In this document: positions 33,044 to 43,889 of the stretch, in pieces
Numbering within the stretch: position 1 is the stretch's first letter
How the letters are laid out: each line of letters starts with the position of its first letter
Origin: Zymoseptoria tritici IPO323
Lineage: Eukaryota > Ascomycota > Dothideomycetes > Mycosphaerellales > Mycosphaerellaceae
NCBI RefSeq assembly: GCF_000219625.1
Contig: NC_018208.1
Location: 992,001-1,056,000, forward strand
Direction of reading: 5' to 3'
Length of the DNA stretch: 64,000 nt
Made by a program: the position numbers and the translations under genes
The notes under the pieces: generated by a model
Database searches by the model: none
What the model saw: only the letters and a program-made list of their open reading frames with translations
What the model was told of the DNA's origin: nothing

Positions 33044-34063
33044 GTGGCTTGTACGATATGAGAATCAAGGCTTTTCGTCGAACGGAGCTCTTGACCGCGT
33101 GTGAGCATTGCTGGCAATTGACCGACAAGTTGCAACACTGGACCGGCGCTCGCGACATCGTTGTACTACAACCCTTAATTCTCAATGGATGCCGCGAGTG
33201 CCGATCGGGAAAAGTGGAATGAGAAGGAACGCGAGGAAGAGGATGATGATCACGTCCTTCACGGCTGTATGCATTGCAGGCGTCTATGGATGGAGCACGA
33301 GACACGGGCACTTGATCTCGTCAATGGACTGGTTTGGGATCACGATTGGGACACTATCACGGGTCTTACACGCGTGTACGAATAGCGGTACGTTCCTCTC
33401 TGCGTTCAGCGAGCGGGTAAAAAGTTATTTTCGTTTCGTCACGATTGCGCTGTAGCTCATCTCATCTTCACTTCATTTGCGCAGCTACGAGTATGATCGA
33501 TCGAATGACGATGAGATCAGGACCGTCTGCTATTTCTTTGACCTTTGTTCGCGCACGTGGCTGCATTGTCCGCCTCGTGGAAAGACAATGAAGAACGACA
33601 TGAAGCAGAAGGAGGACCTCGACACCGATCTCTGCTCCGCCGTATCAAGACAATGTCGCCATTGTTTCTCTTCGCCATTGTGTTATATTCATTGTTCCAT
33701 TCACCCCTGCGACTTCGTGTCGTGTGTCTTATACTCTACTCGAGGATCCGTTAAGTACGCTCCTTCCTTCCTTTCCTTTTCGTTCCCAGAAAACGATCGA
33801 TTGCCTTCTTTGACAGAATTCAATCACACATTCACTACGAACACTTCACCTCGACAAACAAGACATCACGAGAACTCTGCTGCGCGGATTCAACGGACTT
33901 TTGCAAACGAAAAACGCTCCTTACACCATTCACCGACTACAAACGCTCTTTACTACAACGACGAAATCGAACGATTGAATCTGCTGCTTCATACAACGAA
34001 TACACACACGAGAAACCACTCTCCAGACAGAACGAGCAACAAGCACTCGACCAACCAGCAAAC
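33044..34063. other. Intergenic with leader of the GH16 gene
   Basis: 1020 bp. Past the vts1 3' end I see no gene. The part from about 33640 to 34060 is CT/CA-rich and probably the promoter and leader of the glucanase gene. Confidence 0.4.
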
Positions 34064-35122
34064 ATGAAGCTCTCCACCAGCACCACAACCACCCTCCTCC
34101 TCCTCACCACCCTCCCTCTCATCTCCGCCCACCCGGCCATCACCAACTCCTCCAAATCCACCACCAACACCGCCGGCTACACCCTCCAAAAGTCCTACAC
34201 CGCCCCAACGTTCTTCGACGCCTTCAACTTCTTCACGGGCCCGGATCCGACTCACGGCCACGTAATCTACACCGACCGCGCCCACGCCGCCACCTCCAAC
34301 TACGTCGCCTTCCACACCCGTCCCGCCTCAAAAGACACCACAGCCTACATCGGCGTCAACACCACCCCTCTCGCCCCCAATGGACGTGAATCCGTGCGTC
34401 TCATCGGCAAAGACGCTTTCAACGCGGGCTCCATGATCGTCTTCGACGTGCGCCACATTCCCGTGCAGTGGGGCGTGTGGCCCGCCATCTGGCTGCTCGG
34501 GAAAGACGGGACCTGGCCGCAGACGGGGGAGAGTGATGTGCTGGAGTACGTGCATCGTGGGCAGCATAATGCTATGACGTTGCATACCGCTCCGGGGTGT
34601 TCGGTTTCCAACTCCTCCTCCAACCCAAAGGACGGCGTCTTCTCTGGTAATCTCGTGCATGCCGACTGCAACACTGACGATGCGACGACCGGCTGCTCGA
34701 TTTCCGCGCCGAGGGACTTCCGTATCGCCACGGCGGGGGATGCGTTTAATAAGCAGGGTGGAGGGGTGTATGTGCACGACTGGACCGCCGATGGGATTAG
34801 CGTGTACCTTTTCCCACGCAACGCTCTGCCCGCTGATCTCGTGGCTGGAAAACCGGACTCGTCGACGTGGAAGCAGAAACCTCTTGCGCGGTTCGCTGGT
34901 TCGGGATGTGACTTTGAGGAGCGATTCAAGAATATGAACATCATCATCAACATCGACTTTTGCGGAGATTGGGCAGGCAGAGACAAGGTGTGGCAGGAGA
35001 GTGGAGCGCAGAAGGCCACTGGCGCGGCGACGTGCAAGGAGTATGTGGCCAACAACGGAGGGGACTTCAAGGAGAGTTTCTTCGAGATTGGAGGGATTCA
35101 GGTTTATGGAAAGGGGAAGTAG
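34064..35122 (+). CDS. Secreted GH16 family glycoside hydrolase (beta-glucanase type)
   Basis: A single exon of 352 residues with a signal peptide (MKLSTSTTTTLLLLTTLPLI, cleavage near residue 22). GH16 enzymes of this subfamily cleave or remodel beta-1,3(4)-glucans and related polymers outside the cell. The catalytic ExDxxE motif is seen as E156-S-D158-V-L-E161 in TGESDVLEYVH: the first Glu is the expected nucleophile and the last the acid/base. Other family features are GVWPAIWLLG just upstream, the conserved CGDWAG near 303 and at least six cysteines in the mature protein. There is no GPI tail or carbohydrate-binding module, so the product is probably free extracellular enzyme. Length is normal for the family. 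Confidence 0.9.
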   Translation: MKLSTSTTTTLLLLTTLPLISAHPAITNSSKSTTNTAGYTLQKSYTAPTFFDAFNFFTGPDPTHGHVIYTDRAHAATSNYVAFHTRPASKDTTAYIGVNTTPLAPNGRESVRLIGKDAFNAGSMIVFDVRHIPVQWGVWPAIWLLGKDGTWPQTGESDVLEYVHRGQHNAMTLHTAPGCSVSNSSSNPKDGVFSGNLVHADCNTDDATTGCSISAPRDFRIATAGDAFNKQGGGVYVHDWTADGISVYLFPRNALPADLVAGKPDSSTWKQKPLARFAGSGCDFEERFKNMNIIINIDFCGDWAGRDKVWQESGAQKATGAATCKEYVANNGGDFKESFFEIGGIQVYGKGK

Positions 35123-35622
35123 AAGCTTGGAAGGCTTTTCTTTTGGATGAGGATATGATGATGAAGATGAATGGAGAACTATGACAGCGTCTTGGATGCA
35201 CAGCACAAGTCGTGCGGCATAGACGGATTCAGATGGTACAGCGAATAGATAGATGGAGAACGAGACATACTGTTTCATGAAATGACTTGCCTTCTTCGGT
35301 GTGTGTGAATCCCTTCCCTTGTCGACGTTTTGCGTTCCAGAGGATACCTTAGTCGACGGACGTAATAACAGCGTGGCGGTGTTGTAGACGCTGGACGAAA
35401 AGTTGTCAATGGAAACCTCAGTGGAAATCTCCTTGAACGCTGAATACCATGGCTCGTCGGAGTCATGGGTCAACTCGTCGTGACTTGAGCTGAAGCCTGT
35501 GTGGTGTCCTGGTGATAGGAATGGCTTGGTAGTCTGCAGTTCGGTAAAAGCGTGCTGCGTGACCCGTGAGGTCATCCATGGAGCGATATGCCGCCTATTT
35601 CGTTCGGTGGCCGTCATCGGGG
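35123..35622. other. Convergent 3' region
   Basis: 500 bp between the 3' ends of the GH16 gene and the leftward gene that follows. A long minus-strand frame crosses it, but it overlaps the GH16 gene antisense and is a shadow. Confidence 0.4.
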
Positions 35623-36800
35623 CTATGGAATCGAATTCTCTTCGCCTACCATTCCACCCTTCGGACTGGCTGTCTCCCTGTTTTCCGTTCCTACCACCGC
35701 AGATCCCGCTCCAGTAAAACCGAACAACAACTCCAACGCCAACAACGTGGGAACGGTCTTCGGACTCTTCCACAGCACGAGAATATCCTCCTTATCCTCC
35801 TCCAACCCACAAGCCACCCTCAACGCCACCAAACTCTCCTCATCCACCGCCTCCTTCAAATCATACGTCGGCACGTCTCCCAACACGTCTTTATTCACTC
35901 CATCCTCACCAAGCAGCAATACCGCGCCCACCTCCTCCTCGTAAATAACATCCTCCATAAACCCAACAAGACTAGCACTGCCGTCTTCACCATGCTTCGC
36001 AGCAGCGCACCACGCCAACTTCTTCAACACGTCTGTGACCAATTTCTCCCTCACCACAGCTTCCATGTCCGCATCGTAGATCCACTCCTTCCCCTCGTCC
36101 AGTTTCCTCTGATCCACGCCTTTCCTCTGCGCCCACGCTCGAGACATCCGCTGCTTGACGAGGACTGCCCATTTGTCCTTCTTCCTCTTTCCTGTGCCAG
36201 TGGGAGCGATGTGTCTGAAGGCGGCCGCGCGGGCGAGGATGTAGGAGGAAGGTTTGGGGGATCTGAAGCCAATCCGGGGTTGGAGGGTGGGTCGGGTCGG
36301 CTGAGGCTGCTGCTGTGGTGGTAACGGGGTTTGCGACTCAGGCTTGGGAATGGGCGGTTGGTTGGAGATGAAGGGGATGAGGAAGTGTTCGGGAAGACGG
36401 GCGCGGGTTAGGACGCATTGCCGGGTTGGGGTGGCGAGGGCGTGGGCTGGGAGGGGGGTGTCAGTTCTGGCTCGTTGAGAGTGATGTTGGAAAGTGTACC
36501 GTATGGGTTGGATTGCAGCTCTTGTTGGAAGGGCGTGAGGTTCGAGGAGTCGAAGTCTGCGGGCGGCTTGACTGCCTTGTGTTTCTCGCGGGCTGCGACT
36601 TTTATGGGATCGAAGAGGGAGGGGAGAGGGAGGGCTTTGTTGCCGTGCTTCCTGAGGCGGAGGGTGTAACTGCCATCTTCGCTGGGAGTCGTGGAAGGGA
36701 GAGTCGCTGTCTCTTCGGGTTTGTCTGTAGTCGGGAGAGCCAATCGTCGGGTCTTGTATGTAGACAGCCGCGAGCTGTATCGACGGGTCACATGTTGCAT
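35623..36800 (-). CDS. Fungal protein of unknown function, probably mitochondrial
   Basis: Two exons, complement of join(35623..36446, 36500..36800), give 374 residues; the intron is 53 bp (GTACAC...CCCAG). The spliced join reads SNPYAHALATPTRQCVLTRA, continuing LPEHFLIPF, a conserved-looking core. The N terminus MQHVTRRYSSRLSTYKTRRL is Arg/Ser-rich without acidic residues, fitting a mitochondrial presequence. A second helical block with basic character (WAVLVKQRMSRAWAQRKG) lies near residue 205. I recall similar fungal proteins annotated only as hypothetical and cannot name a family. The gene faces ClpP across a 154-bp shared promoter, which also hints at a mitochondrial role. Confidence 0.65.
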
Positions 36801-36954
36801 GAGTGAAATTGTGAGGAACTGTCAATGGAAGGAGAAGAGGTGAGGTCGAAGATGTGGCAGCTTGCAGTGGAAGCTTTGACTTTGGCGTGGGGAACTTTCA
36901 CCTCGACTTCATCCATGACTTGTCGAGCAACATCACATCTACATACACCACACG
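36801..36954. promoter_or_regulatory. Compact bidirectional promoter
   Basis: Only 154 bp separate the start codons of the unknown mitochondrial-type gene (leftward) and ClpP (rightward), so both promoters must overlap here. No binding site is identified. Confidence 0.5.
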
Positions 36955-37783
36955 ATGGAGTTCATCGCGAGATCCAGCCTCCGGGCAACACGATCGCATA
37001 TCCTCCGGCAGCTCTCAAGACGACAAGCTCGAACATTCACCAATTACTCGCCATATACGCCGCAACACAATGCTACACAGCAACAGCAGCAACAACCACG
37101 CCCGACAGGCGCAATGCCAATGCCCTTCGTGACCGAGACAGTCGGCGGAGGATGGCATACATGTATGATCTTCGCAGTCAATCATGATCTTGTTCACACA
37201 CTGACCTCTCCCAGCCGATATCTTCTCCCGCCTCCTCAAAGAACGCATCATCTGCCTCAACGGCGAAGTCGAAGAGACCACCTCCGCCTCCATCGTCGCC
37301 CAACTCCTCTTCCTCGAAGCCGAGAATCCCCAGAAACCCATCTCCCTCTACATCAACTCTCCAGGCGGGTCCGTGACCGCTGGTCTCGCAATCTACGACA
37401 CAATGCAATATATTGCCGCTCCAGTAACCACAATATGTCTTGGACAAGCAGCATCCATGGGATCGCTCCTCCTCTGCGGCGGGGCACCCGGACAGCGATT
37501 CTGCCTTCCACACTCGAGAATCATGGTGCATCAAGTCAGCGGCGGGTATCATGGCCAGGCATCGGACATCGCGATTCATGCAAAGGAGATTTTGAGGGTG
37601 AGGGAGCAGTTGAATCGGATTTATCAAAGGCATTTACCGGTCAAGAAGGAGTTGGAGGAGATTGAAAAGGTGATGGAGAGGGACTTTTTCATGAGTGCGG
37701 ACGAGGCGAGGGAGTGGGGCATTGTGGATAAGGTGTTGGACCGGAGGCCAGGTGCGGAGGGTGGTGAGGAGGAGGGGAAGTGA
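36955..37783 (+). CDS. clpP: Mitochondrial ClpP, proteolytic subunit of the Clp protease
   Basis: Two exons, join(36955..37162, 37215..37783), give 258 residues; the intron is 52 bp (GTATGA...CCCAG). ClpP forms tetradecameric barrels in the mitochondrial matrix and degrades proteins fed by ClpX. The N terminus [20 protein letters not shown] is a good mitochondrial presequence. The protease body starts near [18 protein letters not shown]. The catalytic triad is visible: Ser150 in GQAASMG, His175 in [10 protein letters not shown] and Asp226 in [11 protein letters not shown]. The oxyanion-loop motif [10 protein letters not shown] is intact. Saccharomyces lacks ClpP, whereas many filamentous fungi keep it. 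Length is typical with a short acidic C-terminal tail. Confidence 0.93.
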
Positions 37784-39317
37784 TGTGTGAGAGAAGGGAG
37801 AACATCTCTGGCCGACAGACCAACATTGATGAGCGAAGCGGGTTGCTCTGCTGGATGGACCATGCTTGGCTCGATATCACGAACAGAGTCTTTGCATATC
37901 TGGGCCTTTGGGCCGGTGCGAGATTGAACTAGGCCGACGCTAGGATTTTGAAGGCCTATCCCCAAGCCTTTGCCGGTCAACATGTCAAAGCTTCCGGTAT
38001 GGTTGGAAGCACTCATCGTCCTGTGAGCGTTCTCCACAATCTCACGTAGAGGTAGCCACAGCAGCTCACCAAGAACGCGCAGCTTCGATTCTTTGCCGGA
38101 GCCTCGCCACCGATCCTCGTCACCCGTGTCGTCGTCTTGCTCGTCCTTGTTCTCTCCCATCTCGTGGTCGCCCTGTACTGGCTTGAGCGCACCGTCCCGA
38201 CTCCCTTGGACCTTCCACATAATCGACCTGTCCTTGGCTATGGCCATTATTCGCGGGGTTCGATCATGGCCGAAAAGCAAAAAACCGATGCTTCTTCTCA
38301 ACAAAAGTCCAAACGCTTGGCTCGAACCCACGACCTCCTCCACCACCCCTCGCCTGCGAGAAGAGCAAAAGTTTTAAAACCCCCTTTCTTTCTCCGTCAA
38401 AGGATACCAACGCCTGCGAGAAGAGCAAAAGAAAAACCCCTTTCTCCCTCTCGGGATAATCGCAGGACAAAGAAACCCAATTTATCCAATATATGGCACC
38501 GCCCCTCAAGGTTTGGCTGGGTTTCATTTCGATCAAAGCAACAAATCCCCACCGTAAGGTATGTAATAATCCTCCGCTGTTCCTGGCCCAGTTGCCATAT
38601 CACCCCATCACATAGAAAATGTATAACCTAGCGCTCTTCGACAGGTGACCCGCGCTTTCTTAACGCTGTACGGCTGAGCCAGTAATGACAACTGGCTCTG
38701 GGGATTGTGCTGAGAATTGGGCGAGTCGGTGGGGTATATGTATCTTTGTTTGGAAGGGAGGGGAGGGCGGGATGACGTACCTGAGAGGAGGAGGATGGAG
38801 GAGAGGGAGGGTCCATGAAAAGCATTACTCCGTTCCGAGCTCGAGGGAAATGGAGCAGATGCGAAGTCGCTCTTTATCTGCTAGCTCTTTTACGGGAGAG
38901 GGGACTAGATGGTGTCTGTCTGTTGAGTGGTCATGGTCCTGAGGGGCGGCCACAATCGCAAGACGAGCGGTGAGCGGGAGAAACTGGCATGTGATTCTTG
39001 GCGCAGGATATGGACAGGAATCTTCAAACTCCGACCGAAGGGATCTCGAGAATATGTCTTTGGCTGTCCACCGACCTCACTTGACGCATGCTCTGCGAAC
39101 AAATAATCATAGACTTGACAAACCAATCGGTGCTCAACGATACGATGCAGAAAAGTGATGTTCTCTTACGAAATTGTCTCGCCCACTGCCCAGCCCGCCC
39201 AAAACATCCCATCGCTCACAACGAGATAGAATACCAGAACAAGCGATCGTACTCCCAAACACCACGCTCAATCAATCTCCCAAAAACACCTCATAACATC
39301 ATAACAAAACCCAACCC
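37784..39317. other. Convergent 3' intergenic region
   Basis: 1534 bp between the 3' ends of ClpP and the spindle-pole gene. It contains a short direct repeat at 38351-38431 (listed separately). Open frames here overlap each other and match nothing. Confidence 0.4.
38351..38431. repeat. Direct repeat, 21 identical bases 60 bp apart
   Basis: CGCCTGCGAGAAGAGCAAAA followed by G occurs at 38351-38371 and 38411-38431. Both copies are followed by A/T-rich then C-run and TTTCTCC-like text, so the duplicated unit may be a diverged block of about 45-60 bp. Its role is unknown. Confidence 0.7.
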
Positions 39318-42300
39318 TCAACCCGCCTTCACCCCCTTCCCTGCTTTCCTCCCAACCCTCTCCGCACACCTCACCAACCCCTCCTGCACCTTCTTCTTCT
39401 CCGCCCACTCCGCCGCCGCCTTCTTCATTCTCAAACTCGCAATAATCGCGCACCCCACAGCCTTCAACCTCGGCCTCCTCTCCTCCGAAAAGCTCACCTC
39501 CGGCTCAACCCCCATACTCTGCAACAATCTCAAATCCGCCTCATTGCAAGCCGAAAACATGCCCACCTGCAGCAAATACCACTCCTTGACAAAAATCAAA
39601 TCCCTCCGGAACGCCTCCGCGCGCGCACACTTCGCCGTGAGGAAAGACACAGTCTTGATCAGACCCTTGACTTCGGACTCGTGGCGTTTCTCCACCACGG
39701 CGAGGGACTTGCCTTGTCCCATGGTTTGATATCCGTGGCCGGGGTCGGAGATTTGGAGTTTGAGAGTTTTGATTTTGGTGCGGAGTTCCGCTTCGCGAGC
39801 GGTGGATTTCTCGAGTTTCTCTCCGCGTTCGAGGAGGTATTGTTTCAACACGCGGATTTCCGCTTCGGCGTCGGAGAGTTGTGCTTGCCAGTCGGCGCGG
39901 TCGAGGAGGACGGTATCCTGACTGTCGACCTTCATCTTCTGTAATTTCTCGCGGAGGTCGATCTGTTTCTTCAATGCGGCTTGGAGTTTTGCTTCCTTGT
40001 CGTCGGACTCTTCTCGCAAGTGGCCCAACTCCGCGCGCATCTCCTTGACTTGAGCGCGGAGTTCAGCCTCCCTCCTCGCGTGGCCAGACGCAGAACCCGT
40101 CTTGTCCGAAACCTGCGCCTCCAACTCCTCAACTTGGGTAGCCATCCTCTTCAACTCCTTGACCTGCGCCCGGGCCTCTCTCTCCTTACCCATCGCAGTC
40201 TTGACCTTCGCCTCTAACTCCGCGACCCGTGCCGCCGCATCTTCCACATCCTCCTTCGCCATCGTCAATTCATGCCGGAGATCGCTCTCCCTCTTCCTCG
40301 CCTCCGCATCTTTCTTCTCCCTCGCCCGCAGCTCAATCCCCAACCTCTCCGCCTCAAGTTTACTCGCCTTCAACAACTCATGCAAATCCGACCTCTCCTC
40401 ACTGATCGTCTTCTCCAACTGCGCATTATAGAGTTGCGTCTCCAGCTCCTCAATCCTCGCCTCCAGCTGCTCCACCTTGGCTCCCTCCTCCCTCATCTTC
40501 CTCCTCAACCTCTCCGGCGAGCCGCCGTACGAAGGATTCGCGCCCGCAAGCTCAACTATCGCTTCGGCTAAATCATTCTCCAGCGTCTTCGCTTTCAGTT
40601 TCAGAGAATTGCGCTCCGTCTCGACCATTTTGAGACGGTGCATGAGTTCCTCGCCCGGGTGGCCACTGCCCTTCACCCGTTCGAGTTCCCTCTTCAACTC
40701 CGCTTGCTCTGCGTCGGCGATTTTGAAGTGCGTAACGAAGGCTTCGATTTCGTCTTCGAGCGCTTGTTTCGCCTCCTTGTGTTCACGTTCGAGCTCCGCT
40801 TTCATGCTTTCCATGCGGTGTTGAACGTCGTCAATGTTACCTGCGCTGCTGGATTTGGCGACTTCCAATTCGCGCTGGAGTTGGCGCACTTCCATTGTAC
40901 GTTCGTTCTTGGCGTTCTCCAGTTTGAGGGTGACTCGGTCAAGTTCGTCTTCCAAGTCATTGACCTGCTGGTCGCGGAGACGAAGTTCTTCAGTCCGACG
41001 CTCCTCTGCCGTCTCAGCTTTCTTCCGGAACGTCTCAGCGCGGGTCTTGAGATTGGCATTCTCAATCTCGAGCCCTTGACATTGACGCTCGAGCTCATCA
41101 AGTTCAGTGTCTTTGGCTTGCTCCGCTTGCTGTAGTCGCTGTTCCAGCGAGCGGACCTGGTCTGCTTGTTGGCGAAGCAGACCGTCTTTCTTGGATGGAG
41201 TCTCCATTGCTCCGAGGCGGGACTTCAAGCTCATGATCTGCTGAGACTGGTCTTTGACCTCGCGATCTTTGACTTTGATCTCCGACTCCAGACGTTGCAG
41301 TTTTTCAGTCTTGAGCCTCAACTCAGCGCTGTCGCCGGACTGCAGAGCGGAGACACGGCTTTGCAACGCCTGCAACTCCTTCTCGCGCGCGGCGATGAGT
41401 GTGTCCTTCTCCTCGAGCTTCTTCTGCGACGCCTCGTTGACGACCCGCAACTTCTCCTGGAGTTCGCCAACCTTCTCCTCCACTTCTCTCGACCTGCCAC
41501 CCTGCTTTCTCACCGCCTCATCCCTCGCCTGCTCTGCGGCTCGTACTCTCTGCTGCAAGTCGTTCAACTCGTCATCTCTTTGCTCAATGACTCGAGACTT
41601 CTCTCTTAGCTGAGACTCCTTTGCTTGGATTAGGCGGTCCTTCTCCTGCACGCGCGCATCGGTCTGCTGCGCTTCAGCATCCCAGCTTCCGCGAGCAGTC
41701 TGGAGACGTTCTTGTAGAGCGCGAATCTCGCCGTCTTTGTCGGCGAGTTCACGCTGGGCGTTGCGGAGATCGTCATCACGTTCGCGGAGGGCAGCGGTGT
41801 GCTTAAAGTCGACGGACTGCAGCCGACTCTCAAGGCTGCGGAGTTTGGACTCGCTGTCTTCGAGTGCTTGGGACTTGAGGCGGAGTTTGTTCTCGTAGTC
41901 GCGTTCGAGATCGTCCATTTCTTCATCGCGTTGGCGGAGCGCAGCGTCGTGAGTAGAGTCGAGAGTCTGCAATCGCTTCTCCAATGCGCGGAGTTGAGAA
42001 TTGCTGTCATCTAGAGATTGATCTTTCTCACGGAGCTTGTTCTCCAACTCCGAGAGTTCGCTTCGCAACTTTTTGGCGGAGCTGCCGGAAGAGTCGAGGG
42101 ACTGCATCCGCTTCTCCAGTGCGCGGAGTTGTGAGTTGCTATCGTCAAGAGCTTGATCCTTCTCTCGAAGTCTGTTCTCCAACTCGGAAAGGTCACCTCG
42201 TAGCTTTTTGGTAGACGATTCACGATCATATGCGGTGTTGATGCGTTGTTGCAGTTCCGATATCTCCGCGTCTTTACTCTTCGACTCGTCTTGAGCTTGC

Positions 42301-43574
42301 TTCAACTCAGCTTCCAAGTCGTCAATGTCCTGCTGCATGATCTCCACATTCGCATTGTCGGCCTTGAGGATGCGGATCTGATCTTGAAGATCTTCAAGCT
42401 TCTCGTCCTTCTGCTCGATCTTCTGCTCGCGCTCTCGCACGTCTGCTTGGAGGTCTTCAATGTCGTCCTTGAGTCGCTGAACGTCTTCCGAGTTATCCCC
42501 CGATCGCTCGGCAGTTTGAAGCTTCTCTTGTAATGCTTCCAGCTCAGCCTCCTTCTCATCCAGCTCGCGCTCACGGTCATGAAGATCTTGTTGCAAGTCT
42601 TCAACATTGTCTTTCAACCGCTGCACCTCATCCTCATTCACCTGCATACGCTCAGCACGTTCCAGCTTTTCACGCATGCTTTCCAACTCCTGCTCTCTCT
42701 CATCCGCAATCTTCTGAGACTCCTCTGCCATCTTCTGCAGTCGATCGTACTCTTCCTGATCGCGAGTACTAGTATGCCGCGTCTTGACTTTCTCCTGGTA
42801 CTCCTTCAGCCACACTTTGTACTCCTCGAGTGAGCGCTCGGCGTCCTGCAGGCGTTTGCGTTGTCTCTTCAAATCGATCTCCAACTCCGCTCTGCTCGTC
42901 TTCAGCGTCACATTCTCTTTCAGTGTTGCCTGATGAAACTCATTCCCACTCTTCCGCAGCGCTTCTTCCAAGTAGTGAATCTTCAGCTTCAAACTGAAGT
43001 TGTCTTTCTGAATCTGATCCAACTTCGCTTCCTGATCCCGCAGCGTCAAAACATTCCCTTGTTCAAGCACACCCGCGCGATCCGGGAGTTGTGGTATCGG
43101 CGTCGAATCGATCATAGAAGAACTCGCAACAGCAGGCGCCATGGGCGTAGCTTCGCGATCACCAGAACTACCAGTGTGATCGTCCAGCATTGAACTGTCA
43201 ACAGGCAAGCCTGGCGTCGCGCGACTTCCATAGCTCACGCGCAGACCAGCCGGAGTGCGCAGATTACTCGAGTTTTCCTTATCCTCCCGTACACTCTGCT
43301 GCATGAGCTGTTGTCGTTTCGCGCTTTTCAGCAGCGGCGTGAATTCCTGTGCTGCTGCTGGATTCCGTCTATCGACCAGAGGAGCTCGCGTTCGGGGTGT
43401 TTTCACAGCTGGAGCTGCACCACGCAACCCGCGCATCTGGTTTCGTAGGTCCTGGCCTGGGGCCTTCGAGGGCGACGCGAAAGGTTGGACGAAGGAAAAG
43501 TTTGGGTTCTTGGACGGGCTGAGGAAGGTTTCGTCGCCGCGTTCGGTCCCGGGGGTGTTGATGTAGTGCGCCAT
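39318..43574 (-). CDS. Giant coiled-coil spindle pole body protein (PcpA/Pcp1/Spc110 type)
   Basis: A single exon of 1418 residues. Members of this group anchor gamma-tubulin complexes at the spindle pole body. After a disordered N terminus, a CM1-like gamma-tubulin-complex-binding motif appears at about 185-250 (TLRDQEAKLDQIQKDNFSLK, then LKIHYLEEAL). From there to about 1270 the protein is almost continuous heptad coiled coil. The C-terminal 150 residues (HESEVKGLIKTVSFLTAKCA, then FVKEWYLLQVGMFSACNEAD and PRLKAVGCAIIASLRMKKAA) resemble the PACT-like anchoring domain. CM1 plus PACT points to Pcp1/Spc110 rather than the Mto1 branch, but the assignment between the two is not certain. Internal repeats of about 45 residues are described in the findings. 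Confidence 0.85.
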   Translation of the reverse strand: MAHYINTPGTERGDETFLSPSKNPNFSFVQPFASPSKAPGQDLRNQMRGLRGAAPAVKTPRTRAPLVDRRNPAAAQEFTPLLKSAKRQQLMQQSVREDKENSSNLRTPAGLRVSYGSRATPGLPVDSSMLDDHTGSSGDREATPMAPAVASSSMIDSTPIPQLPDRAGVLEQGNVLTLRDQEAKLDQIQKDNFSLKLKIHYLEEALRKSGNEFHQATLKENVTLKTSRAELEIDLKRQRKRLQDAERSLEEYKVWLKEYQEKVKTRHTSTRDQEEYDRLQKMAEESQKIADEREQELESMREKLERAERMQVNEDEVQRLKDNVEDLQQDLHDRERELDEKEAELEALQEKLQTAERSGDNSEDVQRLKDDIEDLQADVREREQKIEQKDEKLEDLQDQIRILKADNANVEIMQQDIDDLEAELKQAQDESKSKDAEISELQQRINTAYDRESSTKKLRGDLSELENRLREKDQALDDSNSQLRALEKRMQSLDSSGSSAKKLRSELSELENKLREKDQSLDDSNSQLRALEKRLQTLDSTHDAALRQRDEEMDDLERDYENKLRLKSQALEDSESKLRSLESRLQSVDFKHTAALRERDDDLRNAQRELADKDGEIRALQERLQTARGSWDAEAQQTDARVQEKDRLIQAKESQLREKSRVIEQRDDELNDLQQRVRAAEQARDEAVRKQGGRSREVEEKVGELQEKLRVVNEASQKKLEEKDTLIAAREKELQALQSRVSALQSGDSAELRLKTEKLQRLESEIKVKDREVKDQSQQIMSLKSRLGAMETPSKKDGLLRQQADQVRSLEQRLQQAEQAKDTELDELERQCQGLEIENANLKTRAETFRKKAETAEERRTEELRLRDQQVNDLEDELDRVTLKLENAKNERTMEVRQLQRELEVAKSSSAGNIDDVQHRMESMKAELEREHKEAKQALEDEIEAFVTHFKIADAEQAELKRELERVKGSGHPGEELMHRLKMVETERNSLKLKAKTLENDLAEAIVELAGANPSYGGSPERLRRKMREEGAKVEQLEARIEELETQLYNAQLEKTISEERSDLHELLKASKLEAERLGIELRAREKKDAEARKRESDLRHELTMAKEDVEDAAARVAELEAKVKTAMGKEREARAQVKELKRMATQVEELEAQVSDKTGSASGHARREAELRAQVKEMRAELGHLREESDDKEAKLQAALKKQIDLREKLQKMKVDSQDTVLLDRADWQAQLSDAEAEIRVLKQYLLERGEKLEKSTAREAELRTKIKTLKLQISDPGHGYQTMGQGKSLAVVEKRHESEVKGLIKTVSFLTAKCARAEAFRRDLIFVKEWYLLQVGMFSACNEADLRLLQSMGVEPEVSFSEERRPRLKAVGCAIIASLRMKKAAAEWAEKKKVQEGLVRCAERVGRKAGKGVKAG

Positions 43575-43889
43575 GATGGGCGATGGGATCCAGAGAGTGC
43601 TATCCTGTGTCGCTCATGGACATGCACGCGTACGCTATGCTGGAAGGTCGTGAAGAAAAAGTATGTTGAACTGTCGCGTTCACTTCGCCAGTGTTGATCA
43701 AAGTAAACAGAGTCGTTGGCGTCTTGAGCTTAGAGTCTCGTATCCGGTGCGAGGTCCGAACCGCTTTCCGCCCTCCTTGCTCCCCCGAGCATCATCGTTT
43801 GATATGTCGCAAAGGCGCGAGAGATCACGCGGCTCCTATCCCGAGCGCAATCCGAAGTCCTCCGCTTCCGATCAATCTCTGAGCGAGAG
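43575..43889. promoter_or_regulatory. Divergent promoter region
   Basis: 315 bp between the start codons of the spindle-pole gene (leftward) and the APH-type gene (rightward). No specific site is recognised. Confidence 0.4.

Noticed and set aside
34328..35773. A 481-codon minus-strand open frame across the GH16 gene
   Set aside because: The first half is opposite a secure secreted enzyme and the rest resembles nothing; start and composition look like a shadow.
38240..38345. tRNA-like GGTTCGA motifs on both strands
   Set aside because: Each looks like a B box, but neither has a matching A box, anticodon arm or acceptor stem.
37624..38346. A 240-codon minus-strand frame overlapping the 3' end of ClpP
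   Set aside because: It overlaps a secure gene antisense and matches nothing; a small gene in its 5' half cannot be excluded but is unsupported.
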